NCBI RefSeq assembly: GCF_965198245.1
Contig: NZ_OZ240249.1
Location: forward strand, 186,001 to 250,000
Reading direction: 5' to 3'
Source: Poriferisodalis sp965198245
GTDB lineage: Bacteria > Actinomycetota > Acidimicrobiia > Acidimicrobiales > Poriferisodalaceae
DNA length: 64,000 nt
The notes below the pieces were generated by a model. The model was not told where the DNA came from and ran no database searches. It was given only the letters and a program-made list of their open reading frames with translations. Shown here one piece after another: positions 8,271 through 15,627 of this stretch. Numbering within the stretch: the first letter of the stretch is position 1; each line of letters opens with the position of its first letter. Position numbers and translations under genes: made by a program.

Positions 8271-9023
8271 ATGGACGAGGTGACCTACGAAGTCGATGGG
8301 CACGTGGCGACGATCACGTTGAATCGACCGGACAAGCTAAACGCGATGACCGACGAGATGTACCAAGCTATCGGTGCGGCGCTGCTGGCATCAGATGCCG
8401 ATCCCGCGGTTCGCTGCACGATCGTCACCGGGACCGGCCGGGCGTTCACCTCCGGACACGATCTCGGGGAGTTCGCGGACCGGACTGGGTGGATGCCGTG
8501 GCGTCCAGACCGATTCGATATCGGGCTGGAGACCGCCAAGCCCACGATTGCGGCCATCCAGGGCTACTGCCTGGCCGGGGGACTCGAGCTGGCACTGTTC
8601 TGCGACATCCGCGTCTGCGACAACACCGCGCAGTTCGGTTGCCCCGAAGTGCGCTGGGCGATCCTGCACGGCTACGGGGCGCTGCGGCTGCCGGGCCTGA
8701 TCGGCTCGTCGGATGCGATGCGGCTGCTGCTGACCGGATCGTTCATCGATGCCGCTGAGGCGCTGCGAGTCGGCTTGGTCAGCGAGATGACCGCTCCCGA
8801 GGATCTGCAGTCGACGGCCCGCGGCGTCGCCGACCAGATCGCTGCGAACGGCCCTGCAGCAATCCGGATGACCAAGGAACTGGCGCTGCGCGGCCGCGAG
8901 ATGTCACTGCCCGACGGCCTGCGCCTTTACCAGGAGTACACCCGTGCAGCCTTCGCCTCCCCCGATGCGAAGGAGGGCCTCCGCGCCTTCGCCGAACGCC
9001 GCGACCCCAACTACGGCGCCTAG
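8271..9023 (+). CDS. Enoyl-CoA hydratase/isomerase (crotonase) family protein
   Basis: A 250-aa crotonase-fold enzyme. It has the N-terminal ATITLNRPDKLNAMT signature, the oxyanion-hole segment GRAFTSGHDLGEF and the second one IQGYCLAGGLELALFCDIR. These enzymes act on acyl-CoA thioesters. The start ATG 8271 follows a GAGGAG ribosome site at 8259-8264; longer starts would precede that site. It is divergent from the methyltransferase at 8087. The glutamate pair of classical hydratases is not clear (VRWAILHGYGALRLPGL), so the exact reaction is open. Confidence 0.88.
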   Translation: MDEVTYEVDGHVATITLNRPDKLNAMTDEMYQAIGAALLASDADPAVRCTIVTGTGRAFTSGHDLGEFADRTGWMPWRPDRFDIGLETAKPTIAAIQGYCLAGGLELALFCDIRVCDNTAQFGCPEVRWAILHGYGALRLPGLIGSSDAMRLLLTGSFIDAAEALRVGLVSEMTAPEDLQSTARGVADQIAANGPAAIRMTKELALRGREMSLPDGLRLYQEYTRAAFASPDAKEGLRAFAERRDPNYGA

Positions 9024-9054
9024 CCCTCGTTGGGGGGCCGTCTCTGCCGTCGGC

Positions 9055-9855
9055 CTAGGCCATGGTCAGGCCACCGCTGACCGACAGGGTCTGGCCGGTG
9101 ATGAACCCGGCCTCCTCGCTGCACAGGTAGACGACAGCCGATGCCACCTCGTGCGGCTGGCCGATGCGCTTCATGGGCACGGCCCGGGCCATTGCCCCGA
9201 TGATCTTGTCGCTCGTGTCGGTGGCCGAGGCGATCTCTGCCAGCAGCGGCGTGTCAGTCGGCCCGGGGCAGACCACGTTCGCGGTGATGCCACGCCGCGC
9301 CACCTCGCGGGCAATGGTCTTCGTGAAGGCAATGACTCCGCCCTTGGCACCGGCATAGACGGCCTCGCCCGACGAACCCACCCGCCCCGCGTCGGAGCCG
9401 ATGTTCACGATCCGGCCGAAGCCCGCCTCGATCATGGCGGGCAGGCATCCATGCGTGGTCCGCAACGGGCCCTTGTAGTTGAGCTCGATGATGCGGTCCC
9501 AGAAATCCTCGTCTGTTGTACCGAACGGCTTCAGCTCGTCCCAGCCGGCGCAGTTGACGAGGACCTCGACCGGGCCGAGCTCGTCGGCCACCGCCAGCAG
9601 ACCCTGAGCCACCGAATCAGAATCAGCGACGTCCATCGCCACGGCAATTGCTCTGTTCGATTCGCCGCCCCCATGACGGCCGCTGCCGCTCTCAGCGTTG
9701 ATCGCCGCGGCTGTGTCGGTGGCCTCGGGCACCCGCAGGTCGGTCACGGCAACCCGTCGTCCGGCGCGGGCCAATCCCAAGCAGATCTCCCGCCCGATGC
9801 CCCGGCCGCCGCCGGTCACCAAGGCCACCCGGTCCACGTTGCCGTCGTCAGTCAC
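9055..9855 (-). CDS. SDR-family NAD(P)-dependent oxidoreductase
   Basis: A 266-aa short-chain dehydrogenase. It contains the nucleotide-binding TGGGRGIG motif near residues 14-21, the NCAG variant of NNAG, a catalytic YAGAK (YxxxK), and a FITGQTLSVSGGLTMA end typical of FabG-like members. The chosen start is GTG 9855, preceded by AGGAG; a longer open frame upstream overlaps the next gene and has no family similarity. It resembles 3-oxoacyl reductase/hydroxyacyl-CoA dehydrogenase types such as 2-hydroxycyclohexanecarboxyl-CoA dehydrogenase. It lies downstream of the oxidoreductase at 9894 on the same strand. Confidence 0.88.
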   Translation of the reverse strand: MTDDGNVDRVALVTGGGRGIGREICLGLARAGRRVAVTDLRVPEATDTAAAINAESGSGRHGGGESNRAIAVAMDVADSDSVAQGLLAVADELGPVEVLVNCAGWDELKPFGTTDEDFWDRIIELNYKGPLRTTHGCLPAMIEAGFGRIVNIGSDAGRVGSSGEAVYAGAKGGVIAFTKTIAREVARRGITANVVCPGPTDTPLLAEIASATDTSDKIIGAMARAVPMKRIGQPHEVASAVVYLCSEEAGFITGQTLSVSGGLTMA

Positions 9856-9893
9856 GTCATCTCCTGTCGCCAAACGCTGCGTTGTAGGTGCGT

Positions 9894-10922
9894 TCAGGAG
9901 CGTGTGGCCTGCGCCACCGCGCCCCATTTGTGAACCATGTCTGGGTCTTTGCGGATCTGCTCCTCGGCCAAGTACATGACCACCCGGGCCGCAGTGCCGC
10001 CGTACCGGTCTTTCAGCCGATCGCCCATCTCGTTCCACGGTGCGACGACGGCGAAGTGCTCGAGCATGTCGTCGGTGATGACGTCGGCCATGCCGGCAAT
10101 GTCGCCCGAGCGCATCAGGTCGCGCAGTTTCTCGGTGACGCCCTCGTACCCCAGATCGGTGAACTGGAACGAATAGTTCGGGGTGGTGCCATAGAAGGCA
10201 ACCTGCGTCTTGGCACGCCGGATCAGCGGTGCCAGCTCTTCTGGCGAGTCGCCGGGAGCCGCAAAGACGGGAACGATCAGGTCAATCCCGGCGACATCGC
10301 GGCCGGCCCGCTCGGCGCCCTGGGCCACCTCGGGCAGCAGCCGCTCGCGGATGTAGTGCATTGTGTGCATCGGGTGGACGTGCACCCCGTCGGCCACTTC
10401 GCCCGCCACCCGGTTCATGATCGGCCCCACCGAGGAGATGTCGACCTTGACGTCGCCGTAGTTGTGCCTGCGTGGCATCCATTGGGCCGGCAGCAGGCTG
10501 AGGTTGAAGAACTCGCCCTCGTGGCTGAGCTTCTCGTCCCGCCGGAACGCCCGCAGGCACGCCTTCACTGCCAGCACGTAGTCGCGCATGCGCGCCGCAG
10601 GGCGATCGAACTCTGACGAGTAGCGCCGCACGACGTGGCCCTTGACCTGGCTGCCGAGCCCCAGCCGGAAACGGCCACGGGTCTCGCCGGCGAGCTCCCA
10701 GGCGAGCTGGGCCGACACCATCGGGCTGCGTGGGAACGCGACCGCGATGCCGGTGGTGAAGGTCAGGCTCGGGGCTGCCATGGCGGCCGCGGCGAGCTGC
10801 ATCCACGGCACCTGCCCAGTCTCGGTGTAGAGCATCCCCGAGAAACCGGCGCCCTCGACCGCTTCCGCCAACTCGGCGGCCTCAGTCCACGTTGAGGACC
10901 CCGTCATCAGGTCGAATTCCAC
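9894..10922 (-). CDS. TIGR03617-like F420-dependent LLM oxidoreductase
   Basis: A 342-aa luciferase-like protein with the barrel motifs GAGFSGMLYTETG, TGIAVAFPRSPMVSAQLAW and RGRFRLGLGSQVKGHV, matching the actinobacterial LLM class that TIGR03617 describes. It probably uses F420 or FMN as hydride carrier. It is co-oriented with the SDR downstream (38-nt gap) and divergent from an acyl-CoA synthetase at 11086, so a role in lipid or xenobiotic acyl-CoA turnover is plausible but only inferred. The 163-bp divergent intergenic gap shows no clear operator. Confidence 0.87.
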   Translation of the reverse strand: MEFDLMTGSSTWTEAAELAEAVEGAGFSGMLYTETGQVPWMQLAAAAMAAPSLTFTTGIAVAFPRSPMVSAQLAWELAGETRGRFRLGLGSQVKGHVVRRYSSEFDRPAARMRDYVLAVKACLRAFRRDEKLSHEGEFFNLSLLPAQWMPRRHNYGDVKVDISSVGPIMNRVAGEVADGVHVHPMHTMHYIRERLLPEVAQGAERAGRDVAGIDLIVPVFAAPGDSPEELAPLIRRAKTQVAFYGTTPNYSFQFTDLGYEGVTEKLRDLMRSGDIAGMADVITDDMLEHFAVVAPWNEMGDRLKDRYGGTAARVVMYLAEEQIRKDPDMVHKWGAVAQATRS

Positions 10923-11085
10923 GGCGGCACCACTCCTTCGGGCTGCAGGTGGCTCGGCCCACCAGTGCCCACGAACGCACGAACCCGCTCAACGTACCCC
11001 CCACCACCGCTTCCCGTCCGTAGTGACTCATCGGGACGGCCCACCGGCTGGGCGTGTCACCGGAGCGTTGGCCTACGCTGCGGCG

Positions 11086-12717
11086 ATGGCTGAGGGTGCG
11101 ACATACGACTGGCTGCTGCTGGGTGACGCCGTCGACCGTGCGGCCCGCATGTGGGGGGACCGCCCGGCGGTGGTCTTCGGTTCGCAGCGCTGGGACTACA
11201 CCGACTTCGCCGCCGAGGTGGACCGGGTGGCCAAGGGGCTGATGGCGCTGGGCGTGCAGCGAGGCGACCACGTGGCCGTCTGGATGACCAACCTGCCCGA
11301 GTGGCTGTGGCTCCAGTACGCGATTCCCAAAGTGGGGTGCTGCATCGTGCCGCTGAACACCCGCTACCGCACCGACGACGTCGCCTACACGGTGGCGCAG
11401 TCGCAGAGTCGGTTCATGATCTCGATCGACCGCTCAGGGCCGATCGACTACCGCGAGATGCTGTGCGAGGCCTACCCCGGGATCGTTGAGGCAGGGCACC
11501 TGGAGCAGCTCGTGTTCACCGGCGAGCCCCGCGATGACAGCCTTGCGGACACCCTGAGCTGGGGCGACCTGCTGGCCGCCGGCGAGAGCGTTTCCGACGC
11601 CGAGCTGGCCGAACGGGCAGCCAACGTGACCGTCGACGACCGCATGATGCTGGCGTACACCTCGGGCACGACAGGGCACCCCAAGGGCGTCGTGCACACC
11701 CACCGCCCCCTGCGCAACAGCCGAGAGCGCGCCATGCTGCTGGGCCACACCGCCAACGACATTCACATGAGCTACCTACCGCTGTTCCACCTGTTCGGCT
11801 TCGGCGAGGTGTCGATCCAAGCGGTGCTCTCCGGCGGCTGCCAGGTGCTGTTCGACATCTTCGACCCTGCGGCGGTCCTGGCAGAGGTCGAGTCACGCGG
11901 CGGCACGGTCCTGCACGGGTTCGATTCGCACTGGGGCGACCTGCTGCGGGCTCAGGAAGAGCAATCCCGCGACGTGTCCAGCCTGCGGATGGGAACGCTG
12001 GCTGCAGGCATGGAGTCGTCCACACCCGTAGCCCGACGGGCACAAGAGGTGTTCTGCCCGACCATCTCGGGCTGGGGCATGAGCGAGTCGTGGGCGTTCG
12101 TGAGCTGCAGCCACCCGACCCACAGCGTCGAACAGCGCACCGAGGCCTCCGGCTACCCGATGGACGGCATCGAGTTCCAGATCCGCGACCCCGAGACCGG
12201 CGAAGAATGCCCGCCCGACGTTCCTGGGGCGCTGTTCGTCCGGGGCTACACGGTGATGGAGCAGTACTGGCGCCGCCCCGAAGCCACCGCCGAAGTGCTC
12301 GACGACGACGGCTGGCTCGACACCGGCGACATTGCCCGGATGCGGCCCGACGGCCACGCGGTCTTCATCGGCCGTCACAAGGACATGTTGAAAGTGGGCG
12401 GCGAGAATGTCTCACCAGCCGAAGTCGAGGGCTACTTGCTTGATGTCGACGGCGTCGAACAGATCGCCGTCGTCGGCTACCCCGATCCCCGCCTCGTCGA
12501 AGTGCCGGTGGCCTTCGTGCAACGCACCGCCACAGCCCCACCCGACCTCACTGAGGATGCCCTCCTCGAACGCTGCCGCGGCCGCATAGCCAGCTTCAAG
12601 ATCCCCCGCCACGTCGTGTTCGTGGACGAGATGCCCACCACGCCCTCGGGCAAGATCCGAAAAGTAGAGCTCCGCGACTGGGCGCTGCGAGACCTCGGCG
12701 ACCCCACCCACGCCTAA
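11086..12717 (+). CDS. AMP-forming acyl-CoA synthetase
   Basis: A 543-aa ANL-superfamily ligase that activates a carboxylic acid to its CoA thioester through an acyl-adenylate. Motifs: the P-loop-like LAYTSGTTGHPKGVVHTH near residue 190, the A5-type GWGMSES, the A7/A8 hinge GWLDTGDIARMRPDGHAVF with GRHKDMLKVGGENVSP, and the C-terminal lysine region TPSGKIRKVEL. The length is normal. Start ATG 11086 was preferred to an upstream GTG because family similarity begins there. It looks like a medium/long-chain fatty-acyl type rather than an aromatic type. Confidence 0.9.
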   Translation: MAEGATYDWLLLGDAVDRAARMWGDRPAVVFGSQRWDYTDFAAEVDRVAKGLMALGVQRGDHVAVWMTNLPEWLWLQYAIPKVGCCIVPLNTRYRTDDVAYTVAQSQSRFMISIDRSGPIDYREMLCEAYPGIVEAGHLEQLVFTGEPRDDSLADTLSWGDLLAAGESVSDAELAERAANVTVDDRMMLAYTSGTTGHPKGVVHTHRPLRNSRERAMLLGHTANDIHMSYLPLFHLFGFGEVSIQAVLSGGCQVLFDIFDPAAVLAEVESRGGTVLHGFDSHWGDLLRAQEEQSRDVSSLRMGTLAAGMESSTPVARRAQEVFCPTISGWGMSESWAFVSCSHPTHSVEQRTEASGYPMDGIEFQIRDPETGEECPPDVPGALFVRGYTVMEQYWRRPEATAEVLDDDGWLDTGDIARMRPDGHAVFIGRHKDMLKVGGENVSPAEVEGYLLDVDGVEQIAVVGYPDPRLVEVPVAFVQRTATAPPDLTEDALLERCRGRIASFKIPRHVVFVDEMPTTPSGKIRKVELRDWALRDLGDPTHA

Positions 12718-12761
12718 GAGCCCACGTGCTCCCGGGTGAACGCCCGCAAGCCGCTGGCCGG

Positions 12762-14066
12762 CTAGGGGCCAGAGAAGGCCATGGCTGGCTGACGCGGCCC
12801 GTCCAGCGTGTGCTCGACAGCGAGACCCATGGACCGCTCTGACTCACGAGTACGCACTTCGGCGCGGGCCACCATGTGGTGATGCACCTCGTCGGGACCA
12901 TCAGCCAAACGCAACGTGCGCTGCCTATGCCACATTTCCGCCAGCGGGAACCACTGCGAGACGCCGGCCGCGCCGTGCATCTGGATGGCCTCGTTGATGA
13001 TGTCGCAGCACTTCTCGGGCACCATCGCCTTGACGGCGCTGACCCAGACGCGGGCCTCGGCGTTGCCAAGGGTGTCCATGGCCTTCGCGGCCCGCAGCAC
13101 CATCAACCGCATGGCCTCGACCTCGATGCGTGAGCGCGAGACGACTTCCATGTTCTTGCCCAGGTTGATGAGCTTCTTGCCGAACCCCTCACGGGACAGG
13201 CCCCGGTCCACCATCATCTCGATGGCCTTCTCGGCAGCGCCAATGGAGCGCATGCAGTGGTGGATGCGCCCGGGGCCAAGACGCAGCTGGCTGATCTCGA
13301 AGCCCCGGCCCTCGCCGAGCAGCACGTTGTCTCTCGGCACGCGCACATCGTTGAACAGGATGTGCATGTGCCCGTGCGGAGCGTCGTCGGCGCCGAACAC
13401 ATGCATGGGCCCCAGAATCTCGACACCCGGCGTGTCGATCGGCACGAGGATCTGCGACTGCTGCTTGTAGGTGTCCGCGTCGGGGTTGGTGCGGACCATG
13501 GTGATCATGATCTTGCAGCGCGGGTCGCCTGCCCCTGAGATGTAGAACTTCTCGCCGTTGATCAGCCACTCTTCGCCGTCGAGCACGGCGTTGGTCTGCA
13601 CCTGTTTTGCGTCCGAGCTCATCACGGCCGGCTCGGTCATGGCATAGGCCGAGCGGATCTTGCCTGCGAGCAGCGGTTCGAGCCACTGCTGCTTCTGTTC
13701 GGCGGTGCCGACACGCTCCAGGACTTCCATGTTGCCGGTGTCAGGCGCGGAGCAGTTCAGGCACTCCGAGGCCAGTCGGTTCTTGCCGAGCTCGTTGGCG
13801 ATGTAGGCGTAGTCGAGGTTGCTGAGGCCCTGGCCGGTCTCGGCGTCGGGCAGGAAGAAATTCCACAGGCCCTGCTCGCGTGCCTTGGTCTTGGCAACTT
13901 CCAGCAGTTCGAGCTGCCCGTCCCCCCAGCTCCAGCGCTCTTCACGGTTCTCGCCGAGGCGATGGAACTCTTCGGTGATGGGATCGACCTCGTCGCGGAT
14001 GAACGTCTTCACGGCCTCATACAGCGACTCGACCCCAGTCGACATCCGCAGGTCGAAATCGTCCAT
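12762..14066 (-). CDS. Acyl-CoA dehydrogenase (ACAD10/11-like)
   Basis: A 434-aa FAD flavoprotein that oxidises acyl-CoA at the alpha-beta bond. It has the family blocks SAYAMTEPAVMSSDAKQVQT (FAD/substrate region), the loop MHILFNDVRVPRDNVLLGEG, GRIHHCMRSIGAAEKAIEMM, and IQMHGAAGVSQWFPLAEMW near the end. The last two blocks resemble the ACAD10/ACAD11 subgroup, often linked to unusual long or branched acyl chains. Start ATG 14066; a second ATG is 7 codons in. It converges on the acyl-CoA synthetase, so the two may serve one pathway but are not co-transcribed. Confidence 0.9.
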   Translation of the reverse strand: MDDFDLRMSTGVESLYEAVKTFIRDEVDPITEEFHRLGENREERWSWGDGQLELLEVAKTKAREQGLWNFFLPDAETGQGLSNLDYAYIANELGKNRLASECLNCSAPDTGNMEVLERVGTAEQKQQWLEPLLAGKIRSAYAMTEPAVMSSDAKQVQTNAVLDGEEWLINGEKFYISGAGDPRCKIMITMVRTNPDADTYKQQSQILVPIDTPGVEILGPMHVFGADDAPHGHMHILFNDVRVPRDNVLLGEGRGFEISQLRLGPGRIHHCMRSIGAAEKAIEMMVDRGLSREGFGKKLINLGKNMEVVSRSRIEVEAMRLMVLRAAKAMDTLGNAEARVWVSAVKAMVPEKCCDIINEAIQMHGAAGVSQWFPLAEMWHRQRTLRLADGPDEVHHHMVARAEVRTRESERSMGLAVEHTLDGPRQPAMAFSGP

Positions 14067-14231
14067 GCTCGCTGACTTCAATGCTCCGCCAACCACAGCG
14101 GCTCCCCTCGTGTGCATGCCAGCTGCGTGCCTGCTTCTGGTGCAGAGAACCCTACCGAGATCGCATGTTCAGCACCGGAGCGACGTCCCTATCCCCGACC
14201 CGTTGGGGGCGCGCCGGTACCTTGAAATGCC

Positions 14232-14630
14232 ATGTTGCAGTGTGTTCGAGGGATGTGCACCGAGATGGCCACCGCGGGGCTGGGCTACGAGGTACCCCAG
14301 ACGAGAGCCTGGCTCTATGACCTCGATGCCGCCACGATCGCTGGCACCTCTCGCAACCGCGACATCATCGTCCCGCTGTGCCGGGCCCATGCGGACCGGA
14401 TCAAAGTTCCGGTCGGTTGGGAGTTCGTGGATCGTCGGGCGCCCGAGTCCGAACCGGTCATGGCGCAATCCAGCCCAAGCGCAAGAACCCCCGAGAGCGC
14501 TGGTGCCCCACCGCTCTTCGAGCCCCGGTCACGCCCCGAGCCCGCTGAAATGCCCGAGCCGGAGTCCGAGCCGGCGCCGGCCCCGGCATCACTGCTCGAA
14601 CGAGCCTTCCGAGCCACCCCCGCCCGCTAG
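14232..14630 (+). CDS. DUF3499-like small cysteine-containing protein
   Basis: A 132-aa protein. The first ~65 residues carry a cysteine pair (QCVRGMC), a YEVPQTRAWLYDLD stretch and a C-terminal LCRAHADRIKVPVGWEF block. This pattern resembles actinobacterial DUF3499 proteins, which are probably small metal-binding proteins. The remaining half is Pro/Glu/Ala-rich low complexity (PEPAEMPEPESEPAPAPAS). The 3' end overlaps the end of the convergent gene by 4 nt. Function is unknown. Confidence 0.6.
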   Translation: MLQCVRGMCTEMATAGLGYEVPQTRAWLYDLDAATIAGTSRNRDIIVPLCRAHADRIKVPVGWEFVDRRAPESEPVMAQSSPSARTPESAGAPPLFEPRSRPEPAEMPEPESEPAPAPASLLERAFRATPAR

Positions 14631-14887
14631 AGCAGGCTCGCTCCCCGCGCTGCGGTGAGCACGAGCCGGCCATGGTGATTCAGAGTCGCCCGGTAGCGCA
14701 CTCCCTCGGAGTCGACAAGCACCAGTTCGTTGCCCTCGCTGGCAACCTGCAGCTCGATGCCGAGTTCCGCCGACAGCTCGGCCCGGCTGGCCTCCAGCGC
14801 AGCACGCATGGCGCTGCGGCGCTGCGCCTCGTAGAGGTCCATGTCGTACTCGACAAAGTCCCCAGGCTCAGTCCCACTCGGTCGCAT
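14627..14887 (-). CDS. Hypothetical 86-aa protein
   Basis: A short protein starting at ATG 14887 (MRPSGTEPGDFVEYDMDLYE). It has a helical middle rich in Ala/Arg/Glu (RSAMRAALEASRAELSAELG) followed by a beta-like ELVLVDSEGVRYRATLNHHG. I do not recognise the family. Coding is supported by strand-specific amino-acid balance and by the neat arrangement: its 3' end just overlaps the DUF3499-like gene, and its start lies close to the divergent zinc-ribbon gene at 14925. Confidence 0.5.
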   Translation of the reverse strand: MRPSGTEPGDFVEYDMDLYEAQRRSAMRAALEASRAELSAELGIELQVASEGNELVLVDSEGVRYRATLNHHGRLVLTAARGASLL

Positions 14888-14924
14888 GAGGACACTTTCG
14901 CATAAGCGCCAGTAGCTTGACAGC

Positions 14925-15182
14925 GTGAGCCTGTGGCTGGCTGTGCCGCTGTCGCTGGTGTTCATCTTCATTGTGTACCGGCTTGGCCTGCGGATGATGG
15001 CGACGTTCTCGCGGCCGATCCCGCCGCCGCCCCCGCCGGGGGAGCTACGCCGTGTGCGGCTCACCTACCGGTGCAGCCTGTGCGGCACCGAGATGCGCAT
15101 GACGCGCGCCCCGGTGCAGAACCCGGATCCGCCCCGCTGCTGTAGCGAGGAAATGGATCTCATTGCCAACGCGGACGAGTAG
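14925..15182 (+). CDS. Membrane-anchored zinc-ribbon protein
   Basis: An 85-aa protein with an N-terminal transmembrane helix (MSLWLAVPLSLVFIFIVYRL), a polyproline linker, and a small zinc-ribbon YRCSLCGTEMRM followed by PRCCSEEMDLI. The CxxC pair plus the downstream CC could bind one metal ion. Start is a GTG at 14925. Such short anchored ribbons are conserved in actinobacteria without known function. Confidence 0.65.
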   Translation: MSLWLAVPLSLVFIFIVYRLGLRMMATFSRPIPPPPPPGELRRVRLTYRCSLCGTEMRMTRAPVQNPDPPRCCSEEMDLIANADE

Positions 15183-15284
15183 CGCCCCAGTTCACAGGTT
15201 TTCCACAAGCTGGGGAAAGTCACATCGATGTAATTCTCGGTCTTGGGGTCTTGCGGCCTTGGCGACGGACCGGACGGCAGTCGA

Positions 15285-15551
15285 TCAGCGCCAGCGCGTC
15301 GCGAACAGGATGCCCACCAGGACGATGCCAAGGCCGACGGCGATCCACGCGCTCGTGGGACTGCCGGGCAACCAGCTCATGTAGTTCGCCACGATTACCG
15401 CCGTGCCGGCCCCGAGCAGCGCCACGATCAGCCAGCCGAACCACGAGCCGCTCTGTTCGCCATGGCTACTTGCGCTGTGCTGCTGGGCGGGCGCGTTCTG
15501 AGGTCGCGTGCCCTTGGGAGTGATACGGCTGGTCTTGCGGGGCCGGGCCAT
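15285..15551 (-). CDS. crgA: Cell division protein CrgA
   Basis: An 88-aa protein with a basic N-terminus (MARPRKTSRITPKGTRP) and two transmembrane helices, WFGWLIVALLGAGTAVIV and AWIAVGLGIVLVGILFATRW. The end matches the conserved C-terminal TM-RW(H/R) ending of CrgA. In actinobacteria CrgA is a membrane protein of the septal complex that binds FtsZ and penicillin-binding proteins. It sits directly downstream of pknB, as in other actinobacterial genomes, which supports the call despite low sequence conservation. Confidence 0.8.
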   Translation of the reverse strand: MARPRKTSRITPKGTRPQNAPAQQHSASSHGEQSGSWFGWLIVALLGAGTAVIVANYMSWLPGSPTSAWIAVGLGIVLVGILFATRWR

Positions 15552-15627
15552 GGCCGATCAACCTAGTGGTCTGTCTGGGAGAACATGGCGAGGTGTACTG
15601 CCTGCCTGCGGCGCGGCCGAGCCGTGA

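Noticed and set aside
8075..8758. 227-aa plus-strand reading frame over the crotonase gene
   Set aside because: Arg/Gly-rich shadow of the crotonase in another frame, with no recognisable motifs.
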